The position numbers and the translations under genes were made by a program. A DNA stretch of 11,067 bases from JAWWBN01 sp033720955 (GTDB lineage: Bacteria > Acidobacteriota > Thermoanaerobaculia > Multivoradales > JAHEKO01): assembly GCA_033720955.1 (NCBI GenBank), contig JAWWBN010000120.1:1-11067 (forward strand). The letters run 5' to 3'. The stretch's first letter is position 1; each line of letters opens with the position of its first letter. Shown one piece after another: positions 1 to 7,120 of this stretch. Under the pieces are notes generated by a model. That model was not told where the DNA came from, searched no databases, and saw only the letters and a program-made list of their open reading frames with translations.

Positions 1-572
1 CACTCCTCCCGGCGGCCGTGGCGAGCCGCCAGCTCCAGCCGCAGCCGGCTCTCGGCCGCCCCCGCGCGCTGCAGCCGCTCCCGCGCGTCGGCCAGGACGG
101 CGGTCTCGTCCTCCAGCCGGCAGCGCAGGTCGAGCTCCAGGAAGCGCAGCAGGTACGCCTCCGGATACCGCCCCGCCGCCCGGTAGGCGAGGTCGGCCGC
201 CTCCTGGAGGTCGCCGCGGTCCCGCCGCTCCTCGATCAGCAGAGCGGTCAGGGGCGGCAGGGGGAGCCAGTCGTCGCCGGCCCGCCGCGCGAGCTGCTCC
301 TCCAAGGTCGACACCGCCTCCTCGCGGCGGCCGGTCTCGAGCAGAGCCACGGCCCGGCACTCGGCCACCCTCTGCGCCGCCGGGTCGGCGCCGCCGACCC
401 CGTCGGAGAGCTCGACGGCCGCCGCATACCGCCCCTCGGCGGCGGCGGCGCAGACCCGGTCCGCCCCGACGCCACGGCGGATCTTCCCGACGCCGCGCAG
501 AACCAGCGGCACGGCGACGGCCAGAAGCGCCAGCAGCAGGGCGCCCCGCCAGGGAAGAGAGCGCCGGCTCAC
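1..572 (-). CDS. Membrane-anchored TPR-like helical-repeat protein (3' end cut by window edge)
   Basis: The reading frame opens with GTG at 572-570 and runs off the left edge without a stop, giving about 190 visible residues. The GTG shares bases with the TGA of the preceding gene (GTGA), the usual layout for translational coupling, and this decided the start. Residues 8-26 form one hydrophobic segment after a basic N-terminus (SRRSLPWRG), suggesting a single membrane anchor with the rest outside the cytoplasm. The remainder is Ala/Leu/Glu/Arg-rich with helix-pair spacing (for example ALLETGRREEAVSTLEEQL and GDLQEAADLAYRAAGRYPEA), which resembles tetratricopeptide repeats. Repeats of this kind normally mediate protein contacts, so no enzymatic role is implied. 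It probably works with the lipoprotein-like product of the upstream gene. The TPR call rests on pattern only. Confidence 0.7.
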   Translation of the reverse strand, partial: MSRRSLPWRGALLLALLAVAVPLVLRGVGKIRRGVGADRVCAAAAEGRYAAAVELSDGVGGADPAAQRVAECRAVALLETGRREEAVSTLEEQLARRAGDDWLPLPPLTALLIEERRDRGDLQEAADLAYRAAGRYPEAYLLRFLELDLRCRLEDETAVLADARERLQRAGAAESRLRLELAARHGRREE

Positions 573-1705
573 GGCGAGAGCTCCAGGGTGAAGCGGTAGA
601 GGCCGCCCTCCCGGCGTCCGGAGAGATGGAGGTGCCGCCAGGGATAGGAGCCCGGCGGCCGCACTCCCCCCGACGACCCCGCCAGGCGCCGATCGGCGAC
701 GGCCAGGAGATCGAGGTCGATCCTCGCCTCGCTCGTGGCGGGCGGCGGCTCGTCGCCGGGGGCGGCCACTGCCCGCTCGAGGCTCGAGGCGTTCCAGCCG
801 AGCACCACCGCGCCCGCGGTGACCAGGTAGCACGGCTCCAGCTCGGGCAGGACGTTCAGGTCGGCCAGGCAGGCGCCCCGGCCGCCGGCCAGCGAGAAGG
901 CCCGGCGGCGCAGGGTCCAGGAGCTCTCCAGCTCCGTCAGGAAGGCCGACATCGCCGCTTCCGCGCGGTCGCGATCGCCGACGTCGAGGGCCATGGCCAT
1001 GGGCGGGATCCTCATCCCCTCCTCCGGGAGGTAGACCGCCAGCTCCCAGGTGCCCTCCAGAGTGGTGGCTTCCAGCAGCCGCCCCTGGAGCCGGAAGAGC
1101 CGGGCGCCCCAGCCCTCGTCGGGCAGCAGGTCGGCCAGCCCCAGGCCGCCGTCGGGGCGCAGTCGGAGGCGCAGGAAGGCGTCGTCGCCGTCGAGAAGCC
1201 ACGCGCCCGGCGGGCCGGCCGCGGGCAGCAGAAGGGAGGCCGTGCCGGCCACGAGCTCCTCCGCCACCTCGAGCTCCAGCTCGACCCGGGACCCGCCGCC
1301 CCGCCCGGAGGGGGCGCCGAGGGCCAGCCACCGGCTCCCCGACCCGCGGTGGGAGACCGCCCAGCCCGCCGCCCCGCGGCGACGGACGAGCTCCTCCAGC
1401 CGCGCGTCCCCGGAGCCGCAGACGACCCGCTCACGCGGATCGCAGCCGCCGCCCGGGGGGCAGAGCAGCTCGAGCTCCTCGCAGCCGTCGAGGGCGCCGA
1501 GGGCCGCCCCGGCCCACCGCGCCAGGGGGCTCTCGGGCAGAGTCGCCAGCGCCTCGAGCAGCGGCCGCACCTCCCTGGCGGCGCCCACGGCGGCGGTCCC
1601 CTCCGGCAGCTCCGGCCCGGCGGCCGGGACGCAGCCCACGGCGAAGGCCAGGGTCACGGCGGCCCGGCAGAGACGGCCTCCGGCGCTTCGACCCCGGGTC
1701 GCCAT
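569..1705 (-). CDS. Putative lipoprotein of unknown function
   Basis: A 378-residue protein. The N-terminus has arginines, a short hydrophobic stretch (AAVTLAFAVG) and Cys25 in an AVGC context. That is a plausible though non-ideal lipobox, so an exported lipid-anchored protein is likely. The rest has no motif I can assign. It alternates acidic and hydrophobic strands, with segments such as AVVLGWNASSLERAVA that loosely recall DUF3352-type repeats of unknown function, but this is weak. Several Cys residues near 74-95 (ELLCPPGGGC) could form disulfides. The ATG at 1705 is preferred over an in-frame upstream start at 1735, because a TAGAAT -10 box lies 7 bases before it and the earlier start would place the promoter inside the gene. 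It is the first gene of a two-gene unit, and its TGA overlaps the GTG of the next gene. Confidence 0.7.
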   Translation of the reverse strand: MATRGRSAGGRLCRAAVTLAFAVGCVPAAGPELPEGTAAVGAAREVRPLLEALATLPESPLARWAGAALGALDGCEELELLCPPGGGCDPRERVVCGSGDARLEELVRRRGAAGWAVSHRGSGSRWLALGAPSGRGGGSRVELELEVAEELVAGTASLLLPAAGPPGAWLLDGDDAFLRLRLRPDGGLGLADLLPDEGWGARLFRLQGRLLEATTLEGTWELAVYLPEEGMRIPPMAMALDVGDRDRAEAAMSAFLTELESSWTLRRRAFSLAGGRGACLADLNVLPELEPCYLVTAGAVVLGWNASSLERAVAAPGDEPPPATSEARIDLDLLAVADRRLAGSSGGVRPPGSYPWRHLHLSGRREGGLYRFTLELSP

Positions 1706-1718
1706 GGCGCCGATTCTA
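1706..1718 (-). promoter_or_regulatory. -10 box for the lipoprotein gene (leaderless start)
   Basis: On the minus strand TAGAAT (1718-1713) matches the TATAAT consensus at five of six positions and is followed by seven bases and then ATG. No convincing -35 lies at 16-18 bases. The gap cannot hold a ribosome binding site, so transcription probably starts at or beside the ATG. Confidence 0.5.
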
Positions 1719-1728
1719 GGCCGGCCGC

Positions 1729-1758
1729 TTGACACTCTCCGCCGCCGATGGCTAGCGT
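1729..1758 (+). promoter_or_regulatory. Sigma70-type promoter for the 1767 gene (leaderless start)
   Basis: A perfect TTGACA at 1729-1734, an 18-base spacer and TAGCGT at 1753-1758. Eight bases then lead to the ATG at 1767. The expected transcription start falls on or just before the ATG. This is the best -35 in the window. It lies within the spacer region of the divergent promoter, so the two probably cannot be occupied at once. Confidence 0.6.
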
Positions 1759-1766
1759 GACGGGCG

Positions 1767-2078
1767 ATGAGCGAGACCGCTCGGCCGCGGGCCTACCTGA
1801 TCTTCACCGGCACGGGCCCGATCCTGGTGCTCTCCACCTACGAGGCGCTCACCGACGGGGGCCTGGTGGGCAAGCTCGCCTACAAGGGGATCGACAAGTT
1901 CCTGGCCTACGAGGTGTCGCTCGACGCCGTTCGCCGTCGCTACGAGCACGCCTTCGACGACGTGGCGAAGGACCTCGCCGAAACCGGCGATCTGCGGGTG
2001 CTGGACTTCAACGGGCACCAGATCATGGCCAACTTCTCGCTGGCCGAGCTGGGCGACCCGATCAAGTACGGCGACTGA
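1767..2078 (+). CDS. Small conserved cytosolic protein of unknown function
   Basis: A 103-residue protein with no signal peptide or membrane segment. The opening RAYLIFTGTGPILVLSTYEAL and the closing stretch with DLRVLDFNGHQIMANFSL look like compact alternating strands and helices. I associate this pattern with short uncharacterised cytosolic proteins of about 100 residues found in several environmental phyla, but this is recall and not a search. No catalytic motif is visible. The start is set by the strong promoter whose -10 ends eight bases before the ATG. It is divergent from the lipoprotein unit and convergent with the TraB-like gene, whose stop is 22 bases beyond its own, so it is a single-gene unit. 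Confidence 0.75.
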   Translation: MSETARPRAYLIFTGTGPILVLSTYEALTDGGLVGKLAYKGIDKFLAYEVSLDAVRRRYEHAFDDVAKDLAETGDLRVLDFNGHQIMANFSLAELGDPIKYGD

Positions 2079-2100
2079 GCGGACGCCCCCGGGCCGCCGC
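2079..2100. terminator. Possible bidirectional hairpin between convergent stops
   Basis: The 22 bases between the two convergent stop codons form an imperfect palindrome: outer GCGG/CCGC, a two-base mismatch, then GCCC/GGGC. Neither side has a run of T, so it is not a classical intrinsic terminator. It could slow polymerase from both directions. In sequence this GC-rich, short palindromes also arise by chance. Confidence 0.3.
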
Positions 2101-4080
2101 TCACCAGACGTAGCGCGGGGCGATCTCGCGCTTGCCCCTCCCCGCCAGCAGGTGGAGCACCCGCACCTTCTCGCGGGAGACCGGCGACAGCGACGCCAGA
2201 GGCAGGTGGACGAGCTGCTTGCGCTGCATCGCGGCGTAGCGCTTGAGCCGCTCCGGCGGCGGCGCCGCCGCCACGTGGACCACGATCCGCTGCACGCTGT
2301 AGTCCACCGCAGCCATCAGCAGCACCTCGGGGCGGGTTCGGGCCCAGCGGTAGTCCGGGTCGGTCCAGACGTCGAGCAGACGGCCGCGCGGCTGGGTGAG
2401 GAGGAAGCCGCCGTAGGTGGCCCGCAGGATCCCCGGGCCCACCACCTGGTCGGCGGGATCGGTCGAGTAGAAGGCCATGTCCGACTCCTGGTCGTGCTCG
2501 CCCAGCCAGGTCATGGCGAAGGGAAAGCGCCGGCCGTCGGGATCGGGGTCGAAGATCACCACCACCGAGCCGGCCTCGCCGGGCGCCCGGCCCTCCTCGC
2601 GCACCCACACCTTTCCCTCGTGGAAGCGGCGCATCGTCTCCCGGAAGTCGATGCCGTCGAGCAGGGCGGTGGTGAACGGCTCGCTGCGCGAGCGCTCCGC
2701 CGCGAGGACCGACACGGCCTTCCTCTGCAGGAAGCGGCCGTAGTCCTCGATCACCAGGTCCTCCGGCGGGTAGGAGCAGATCCCTTCGTCGTCGAAGCCG
2801 GCTAGCCACCCGGCCGCCTCCTCCGGCCCCGGCCGCTCGCGCACCGGCACCGCCAGCGGACGGCCCTTGGAGCGGAAGAAGCGCCGCCGGAAGCGCAGCC
2901 GGCGGGTGCCCAGGTCGAGCTCGGAGCCCTCGACGGTGGCGGTCTCGAGCTCGGCCGTCTCCTCCTGCCAGGGGTAGGTGCGGGCGGCGGAGAACACCTC
3001 CCAGGCCAGGTTGTCGTCGCCCACCCCGCGGGCGGCCACCGTCCACTCGTAGAGACCGGGGGCGAGCTGGCCCTGGACCGCCGCGCAGCGGCGGGCGAAG
3101 TCGAAGAAGAGGCGGCCCTGCCAGGGGGCGGCGTCGGCCCCCGTCTGCTCGCGGTAGGAGCCGGCGCCGACGCCCCAGACCACCCGGGCCAGCGCCCGGC
3201 GGTCGGGGAAGGGGCCCGCCGGGCCCTCGCGAACGCCCTCGGCGCAGGCGTGGCGCACCAGCCGCTCCCGCCGCGCCGCCTCCTCCTCTCCCCCCTCGCC
3301 GGCGATCACCCGGAGGCCGTGGCGCACGAACGAGACCCTGCGCGAGAAGGTGTCGCGCAGGTCGGCCGGGGGCACCCGCCCGCCTCGACGCAGCCGCTCC
3401 CAGACGGCGTGGGCCAGCGGCGGATCGGGCAGGAGGGCGGTGAGGCTCCTGGGATGGAGATGACGCAGCTCCACGGCGGCGCGGCGCGTCCGCGCGAAGG
3501 GGTGGGCCGCCGGCCGGCCGAGGTCGGCGGCGAGACGGTCCACGTGGGCGGCGCCCACCAGGGCCAGGAGGGGCCCGTCGCCCACCGCCGCGCGGGCCTC
3601 GCCCAGGTGGTAGGCCATGCCGCGCTCCCGGCGTCGGTCGGCGTCGCTCGCCGGGGCGGCGCCGGCGGCCGCGGCCACCGCAACGAGGTAGCGAGCCGGC
3701 CCCAGCTCCCACACGGCGTACGGGTCGGGCACGGCGTCGATCCGCCGCTCCTCGTAGGGCAGGTCGGGGTCGACACAGAAGATCGGCCGCCGCCGCTCGA
3801 CGGCCCACCGCAGGCCCTCGACGAACGGATCTCCCGGCGCCGCCACCCAGACCAGCGCCTCCTCTCCCGGCTCCCGGGTGACCAGGAGCGAGATCCGGGG
3901 CAGCCGGCGCACCGCCCGCCCGACCGCTTCGGCGACGGTGGTGGGCAGCTCCACCGCCACGGCGCGCGGGTCCAGGGCATCGCACGCCGCCCGCACCACC
4001 GCGGCCATCTCGATCCGCTCGTGGACCACCGGCAGGAGGTGGAGGCCCGGCAGGGGCTCGCGGGTCGGCTCGGGCGTCAT
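2101..4080 (-). CDS. Large protein with TraB/ChaN-like N-terminal half, partner of a MoxR ATPase
   Basis: A 659-residue soluble protein. The first ~185 residues follow the order seen in the TraB/ChaN (TIKI) superfamily: a strand with His20 (LHLLPVVHERIE), then DPRAVAVELP (residues 37-46), then RPIFCVDPDLP (98-108), and finally LLALVGAAHVDRL (171-183), which resembles the VVGxGH signature near the end of TraB domains. Some members of this superfamily are metal-dependent hydrolases or haem-binding proteins, but I cannot confirm a metal site here. Residues ~230-659 match no family I recognise. They include an Arg-rich strand (RRLRFRRRFFRSKGRP), SVVVIFDPDPDGRRFPF, and a basic C-terminus ending in PRYVW. 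The gene starts 11 bases after the MoxR ATPase stop, so the two are almost certainly one operon. The ATG at 4080 has only a weak AGGCGG-like element upstream. An association with the ATPase is inferred from context. There is no signal peptide. Confidence 0.65.
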   Translation of the reverse strand: MTPEPTREPLPGLHLLPVVHERIEMAAVVRAACDALDPRAVAVELPTTVAEAVGRAVRRLPRISLLVTREPGEEALVWVAAPGDPFVEGLRWAVERRRPIFCVDPDLPYEERRIDAVPDPYAVWELGPARYLVAVAAAAGAAPASDADRRRERGMAYHLGEARAAVGDGPLLALVGAAHVDRLAADLGRPAAHPFARTRRAAVELRHLHPRSLTALLPDPPLAHAVWERLRRGGRVPPADLRDTFSRRVSFVRHGLRVIAGEGGEEEAARRERLVRHACAEGVREGPAGPFPDRRALARVVWGVGAGSYREQTGADAAPWQGRLFFDFARRCAAVQGQLAPGLYEWTVAARGVGDDNLAWEVFSAARTYPWQEETAELETATVEGSELDLGTRRLRFRRRFFRSKGRPLAVPVRERPGPEEAAGWLAGFDDEGICSYPPEDLVIEDYGRFLQRKAVSVLAAERSRSEPFTTALLDGIDFRETMRRFHEGKVWVREEGRAPGEAGSVVVIFDPDPDGRRFPFAMTWLGEHDQESDMAFYSTDPADQVVGPGILRATYGGFLLTQPRGRLLDVWTDPDYRWARTRPEVLLMAAVDYSVQRIVVHVAAAPPPERLKRYAAMQRKQLVHLPLASLSPVSREKVRVLHLLAGRGKREIAPRYVW

Positions 4081-4091
4081 CCCGATTCCGC

Positions 4092-4943
4092 CTAGAGCTC
4101 CTCCTCGCCGCTCCAGCCGTCGAGCTCGCCGGCGGCGCCGATCAGCTCCACCGCCTCCTCCACCGCCTCCCGGGCGGCCGCCCCCGCGCCGCGGCCGAGG
4201 ACCTTCATGGCGTAGCGCACCAGGTTGATCCCGTCGCGCACCGTGTAGCGCAGGTCGCGGGCGTGGGCGGCCCGGAGAAAGGCGACGACGTACTCCACCA
4301 CCTCGCTCTCGGCGAAGGGCACCTGCGCCTCGAGGATCCGCCGCTCCTCCTCCTCCTCGGGGAAGTCGAGGTAGATCTGAGGCATGAGGCGCGAGTGGAT
4401 GTACTCGGGGATCTCGTAGGTCGAGGCGTCCTCGTTCATGGTGGTGGCGAAGCGGAACTCCGGGTGGGCGGCGATCCGCACCCCGGCCACCACGCTCTCT
4501 ACGTAGCGGCGGTGATCGAGCAGCGGCGCCAGCGAGGCCCACGACTTCTCGCTCATCCGGTTCCCCTCGTCCAGGATCGCCGCGCCGCCGGTGACCATGG
4601 CCGAGACGAGGGGCGAGGCCACGTAGCGGATTCCCCCGTCCGGCGCCAGCACCGGCGAGACGATCAGATCCTCGGGCCGGGTGTCCATGGTGGCCTGCTG
4701 GATGTAGATCGGCAGCTCGAGCTCGCGCGCCGCGGCGCAGGCCAGGGTGGTCTTGCCGACCCCGGGCTTGCCCAGCAGACGCGGGGTCAGGGGCAGGTCG
4801 TCGTCTCGCACCCGCGACCAGGCGGCCAGCACCTGGATCAGCACCTCCCGCTGGCCGATCCACTCCGGAATCTGGTCGACCGGCGCGCCCAGGGCGATCG
4901 CCACGCCGTCGATCTCGACCACCCGGTCCGCGGCATCGCTCAT
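4092..4943 (-). CDS. MoxR-family AAA+ ATPase
   Basis: A 283-residue AAA+ ATPase of MoxR type. Visible motifs are Walker A GKPGVGKT (58-65), Walker B AAILDE (121-126) followed by the GNRM typical of MoxR proteins, sensor 1 in FATTMNED with Asn170, and a likely arginine finger Arg185 (IHSRLMPQ). A helical C-terminal lid follows, ending in a very acidic tail (WSGEEEL). The length is near the usual 290-350. MoxR ATPases generally act as chaperones that remodel or activate a partner encoded next door, often a von Willebrand A (VWA) protein. Here no VWA gene is adjacent, and the downstream partner is the TraB-like protein. The start is supported by a TAGGAT box ending six bases before the ATG. It is the first gene of a two-gene operon, transcribed apart from the E1 gene upstream of it. 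Confidence 0.88.
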   Translation of the reverse strand: MSDAADRVVEIDGVAIALGAPVDQIPEWIGQREVLIQVLAAWSRVRDDDLPLTPRLLGKPGVGKTTLACAAARELELPIYIQQATMDTRPEDLIVSPVLAPDGGIRYVASPLVSAMVTGGAAILDEGNRMSEKSWASLAPLLDHRRYVESVVAGVRIAAHPEFRFATTMNEDASTYEIPEYIHSRLMPQIYLDFPEEEEERRILEAQVPFAESEVVEYVVAFLRAAHARDLRYTVRDGINLVRYAMKVLGRGAGAAAREAVEEAVELIGAAGELDGWSGEEEL

Positions 4944-4949
4944 CGCGAG

Positions 4950-4978
4950 ATCCTACCCGGACCCGAGCCCGGGGACAC
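4950..4978 (-). promoter_or_regulatory. Promoter for the MoxR-TraB-like operon (leaderless start)
   Basis: On the minus strand TAGGAT (4955-4950) ends six bases before the ATG at 4943. A weak -35 candidate, GTGTCC (4978-4973), lies 17 bases further upstream and matches three of six positions. It sits in the 56-bp gap after the E1 gene, so the operon can be expressed independently of E1. Confidence 0.45.
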
Positions 4979-4999
4979 GACGGCCGAGCGTGGCCCACC

Positions 5000-7054
5000 C
5001 TACCAGCCGGCGAGCTCCAGCGCCGCCGCCACCACCCGGTCGCGCCCGGGCAGCAGCTCCTGCTCCAGCACCTTGGCGAAGGGCGACGGCCGGTCCGGGT
5101 AGGCCACCCGGCGCAGCGGCGCGTCGAGCCAGGGGAAGGCCAGGTCGGCCAGCCGCGCCGCCACCTCGGCGCCGAAGCCCCCGGTCCGCCCGGCCTCGTG
5201 GACGATGAGCGCCCGGGAGGTGCGGCGCACCGAGGCCACCACCGTCTCCTCGTCGAGGGGGACCAGGGTCCTGAGATCGACCACCTCGGCCTCGACGCCC
5301 CGGGCGGCCAGCTCCTCGGCCGCCTCCAGACAGGTCCAGGTGGAGACGCCGTACCCGATCAGAGTGAGGTCCCGCCCCCGCCGCATCACCTTCGCCTCCC
5401 CCAGCCGGCCCTGCGGGGTGGGCGGCAGCTTCTCCTTGACCCGGCGGTAGAGGAACTTGTGCTCGCAGAAGATCACCGGGTTGGGATCGCGGATCGCCGC
5501 CCGGAGCAGGTCGCGCGCGTCGCGGGCCGTGGCCGGGCAGACCACCTTGAGACCCGGCTCGTGGGCGAACCATCCCTCCGGATTCTGCGAGTGGAACGGA
5601 CCCGCGCCGACGCCGCCGCCGCTGGGCAGCCGCACCACCAGCGGGCAGGGCACCTGCCAGCGGTAGTAGAGCTTCGCGGCGACGTTGACGAGCTGGTTGA
5701 AGCCACAGGTGACGAAGTCGGCGAACTGCATCTCCACCACCGGCCGGTAGCCCAGGAGGGCGGCGCCGATGGCGATTCCCAGGGTGCCGCTCTCCGCGAT
5801 CGGGGTGTCGAGCACCCGCTCCGGCCAGCGCGCGTAGAGGCCCCGGGTCACCCGGAAGGCGCCCTCGAAGGCGGCCACGTCCTGGCCCATGAGGAGGACC
5901 CCTTCGTCGGCCTCCATCTCTTCCTCGAGAGCGATCCGCACCGCGTCCACGTAGCTGGTCTCGCCGGCGCCGTCCGGGGGCGAGGCCGGCGCCGGGGCCG
6001 GTCCCTCCGGGGCGGGGGCGAGCACCGGCCGCCTTGCCGTCGCGGGCTCGGGCGGCGCCGCCGCCAGCGCCGCCTGGAGGGCCCGCTCCACCAGCTCGCG
6101 GCAGCGCTCGCCGAGCCTCTCGCTCTCCTCGGGCGAGACGACGCCCTCGGTCTCCAGCCGCCTCCGGTAGCTCGGCACCGGGTCGGCCTCCCGGTAGCGG
6201 GCGAGGTCCTCCTCCGGGACCACCTTGAGCGAGTCGTCGCCCTCGCTGTGCCCCCGCATGCGGCCCAGCATGGCCTCGATCAGCGTGGGCCCCTCGCCCC
6301 GCCGAGCACGCGCCACCGCCCGCTCGACCACCCCGGCCACGGCGTCGGGGTCGTTGCCGTCCACGGTCTCCCCCGCCATGCCGTAGCCCAGCGCCCGGTC
6401 GCTCAGCCTCTCCGCCGCGTACTGCTGGTGCCAGGGGGTCGAGAAGGCGTACCGGTTGTTCTCGATCACCAGAACCAGCGGCAGCTTCCACACCGCCGCC
6501 ATGTTGAGCCCCTCGTGGAAGTCGCCCGTCGAGGTGCCCCCCTCGCCGATGAAGTTGATCGCGACGCGGTCGCCGCCCCGCTGCCTGTGGGCGAAGGCGC
6601 AGCCGGCGGCGACCGGGATCATGGCGCCGAGGTGGCTGATCATGCCGACGTGGTGGATGCCGGCCGCCTCGTCGAAATAGCCGTAGTGGAAGGAGCGCTC
6701 GACCCCGCCGGAGAAGCCGTCCGCGCGGCCCAGTAGCTGGCAGCAGAGGCGGTAGAGCAGCCGCTCCGGCTCCGGCCGGCGGCCGTCCGGGTCGCCGAAG
6801 CCGAAGCCCGGGAAGGTGCGGGCGGGGTCCAGGTAGACCGCCAGGATCGCCCCGAGGTCCCGGTGCAGGGTGCAGAGGGAGTCGCCCGGCTCGAGGGCCA
6901 GGCCGGCCGGCACCGTGGTGGCCTCGTTGCCGACCTCGCTGTACCACTTGGAGACCTTGCCGGTGAGCAGCAGGTTCTCGAAACGGGCGTCGAGCTCGCG
7001 GGTCAGCCCCATGAATGCGCTGCGCAGCCGGCGCTCGGTGTCGGGTGGGCGCAT
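5000..7054 (-). CDS. Fused 2-oxoacid dehydrogenase E1 (alpha and beta subunits in one chain)
   Basis: A 684-residue thiamine-diphosphate enzyme carrying both E1 halves. In residues ~1-335 (alpha), the ThDP/Mg motif runs from GEGGTSTGDFHEGLN (170-184) to IENNRYA (197-203), and the loop MRGHSEGDD (266-274) matches the conserved His/Ser region of E1 alpha. An Ala/Pro-rich linker spans ~332-362. In residues ~365-684 (beta), GQDVAAFEGAFRVT, DTPIAESG, FHSQNPEGWFAHEPG (487-501, with the catalytic-type His residues) and EHKFLYR are typical of E1 beta. E1 decarboxylates a 2-oxoacid and acylates the lipoyl domain of E2 in a cytoplasmic complex. Branched-chain 2-oxoacid dehydrogenase is the best guess, but pyruvate or acetoin cannot be excluded. 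E2 and E3 are not nearby. The ThDP motif begins GEG where GDG is usual. The start is supported by a full promoter ending six bases before the ATG. Confidence 0.88.
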   Translation of the reverse strand: MRPPDTERRLRSAFMGLTRELDARFENLLLTGKVSKWYSEVGNEATTVPAGLALEPGDSLCTLHRDLGAILAVYLDPARTFPGFGFGDPDGRRPEPERLLYRLCCQLLGRADGFSGGVERSFHYGYFDEAAGIHHVGMISHLGAMIPVAAGCAFAHRQRGGDRVAINFIGEGGTSTGDFHEGLNMAAVWKLPLVLVIENNRYAFSTPWHQQYAAERLSDRALGYGMAGETVDGNDPDAVAGVVERAVARARRGEGPTLIEAMLGRMRGHSEGDDSLKVVPEEDLARYREADPVPSYRRRLETEGVVSPEESERLGERCRELVERALQAALAAAPPEPATARRPVLAPAPEGPAPAPASPPDGAGETSYVDAVRIALEEEMEADEGVLLMGQDVAAFEGAFRVTRGLYARWPERVLDTPIAESGTLGIAIGAALLGYRPVVEMQFADFVTCGFNQLVNVAAKLYYRWQVPCPLVVRLPSGGGVGAGPFHSQNPEGWFAHEPGLKVVCPATARDARDLLRAAIRDPNPVIFCEHKFLYRRVKEKLPPTPQGRLGEAKVMRRGRDLTLIGYGVSTWTCLEAAEELAARGVEAEVVDLRTLVPLDEETVVASVRRTSRALIVHEAGRTGGFGAEVAARLADLAFPWLDAPLRRVAYPDRPSPFAKVLEQELLPGRDRVVAAALELAGW

Positions 7055-7060
7055 CGAAGC

Positions 7061-7090
7061 AGTCTATGGACGGTCCGAGGCGCCGGGCAA
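7061..7090 (-). promoter_or_regulatory. Sigma70-type promoter for the E1 gene (leaderless start)
   Basis: On the minus strand TTGCCC (7090-7085) and TAGACT (7066-7061) are 18 bases apart, each matching consensus at four of six positions. Six bases (gcttcg) separate the -10 from the ATG, so the message probably begins at the start codon. Confidence 0.55.
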
Positions 7091-7120
7091 GCGGAGCTGG
7101 TCCCGGCGACCGGCCGGCGG

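Noticed and set aside
626..1732. Long plus-strand open frame opposite the lipoprotein gene
   Set aside because: It is a GC-driven shadow: low-complexity Arg/Pro/Gly/Gln composition, no promoter at its start, and fully antisense to a gene with a signal-like N-terminus, a -10 box and coupled downstream translation.
1940..3985. 681-codon minus-strand frame overlapping the TraB-like gene
   Set aside because: Its product is an Arg/Gly/Ala/Pro repeat-like sequence without motifs, typical of the alternate frame of a high-GC gene. It also runs across the end of the convergent 1767 gene.
4344..4365. CTCCTCCTC-like tract as a repeat array
   Set aside because: It is a short codon repeat encoding a Glu-rich stretch (EEEEER) in the ATPase, not a separate repeat element.
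4956..4976. Possible terminator hairpin after the E1 gene
   Set aside because: CCCGG/CCGGG is only a five-pair stem in GC-saturated sequence, lacks a T run and overlaps the ATPase promoter.
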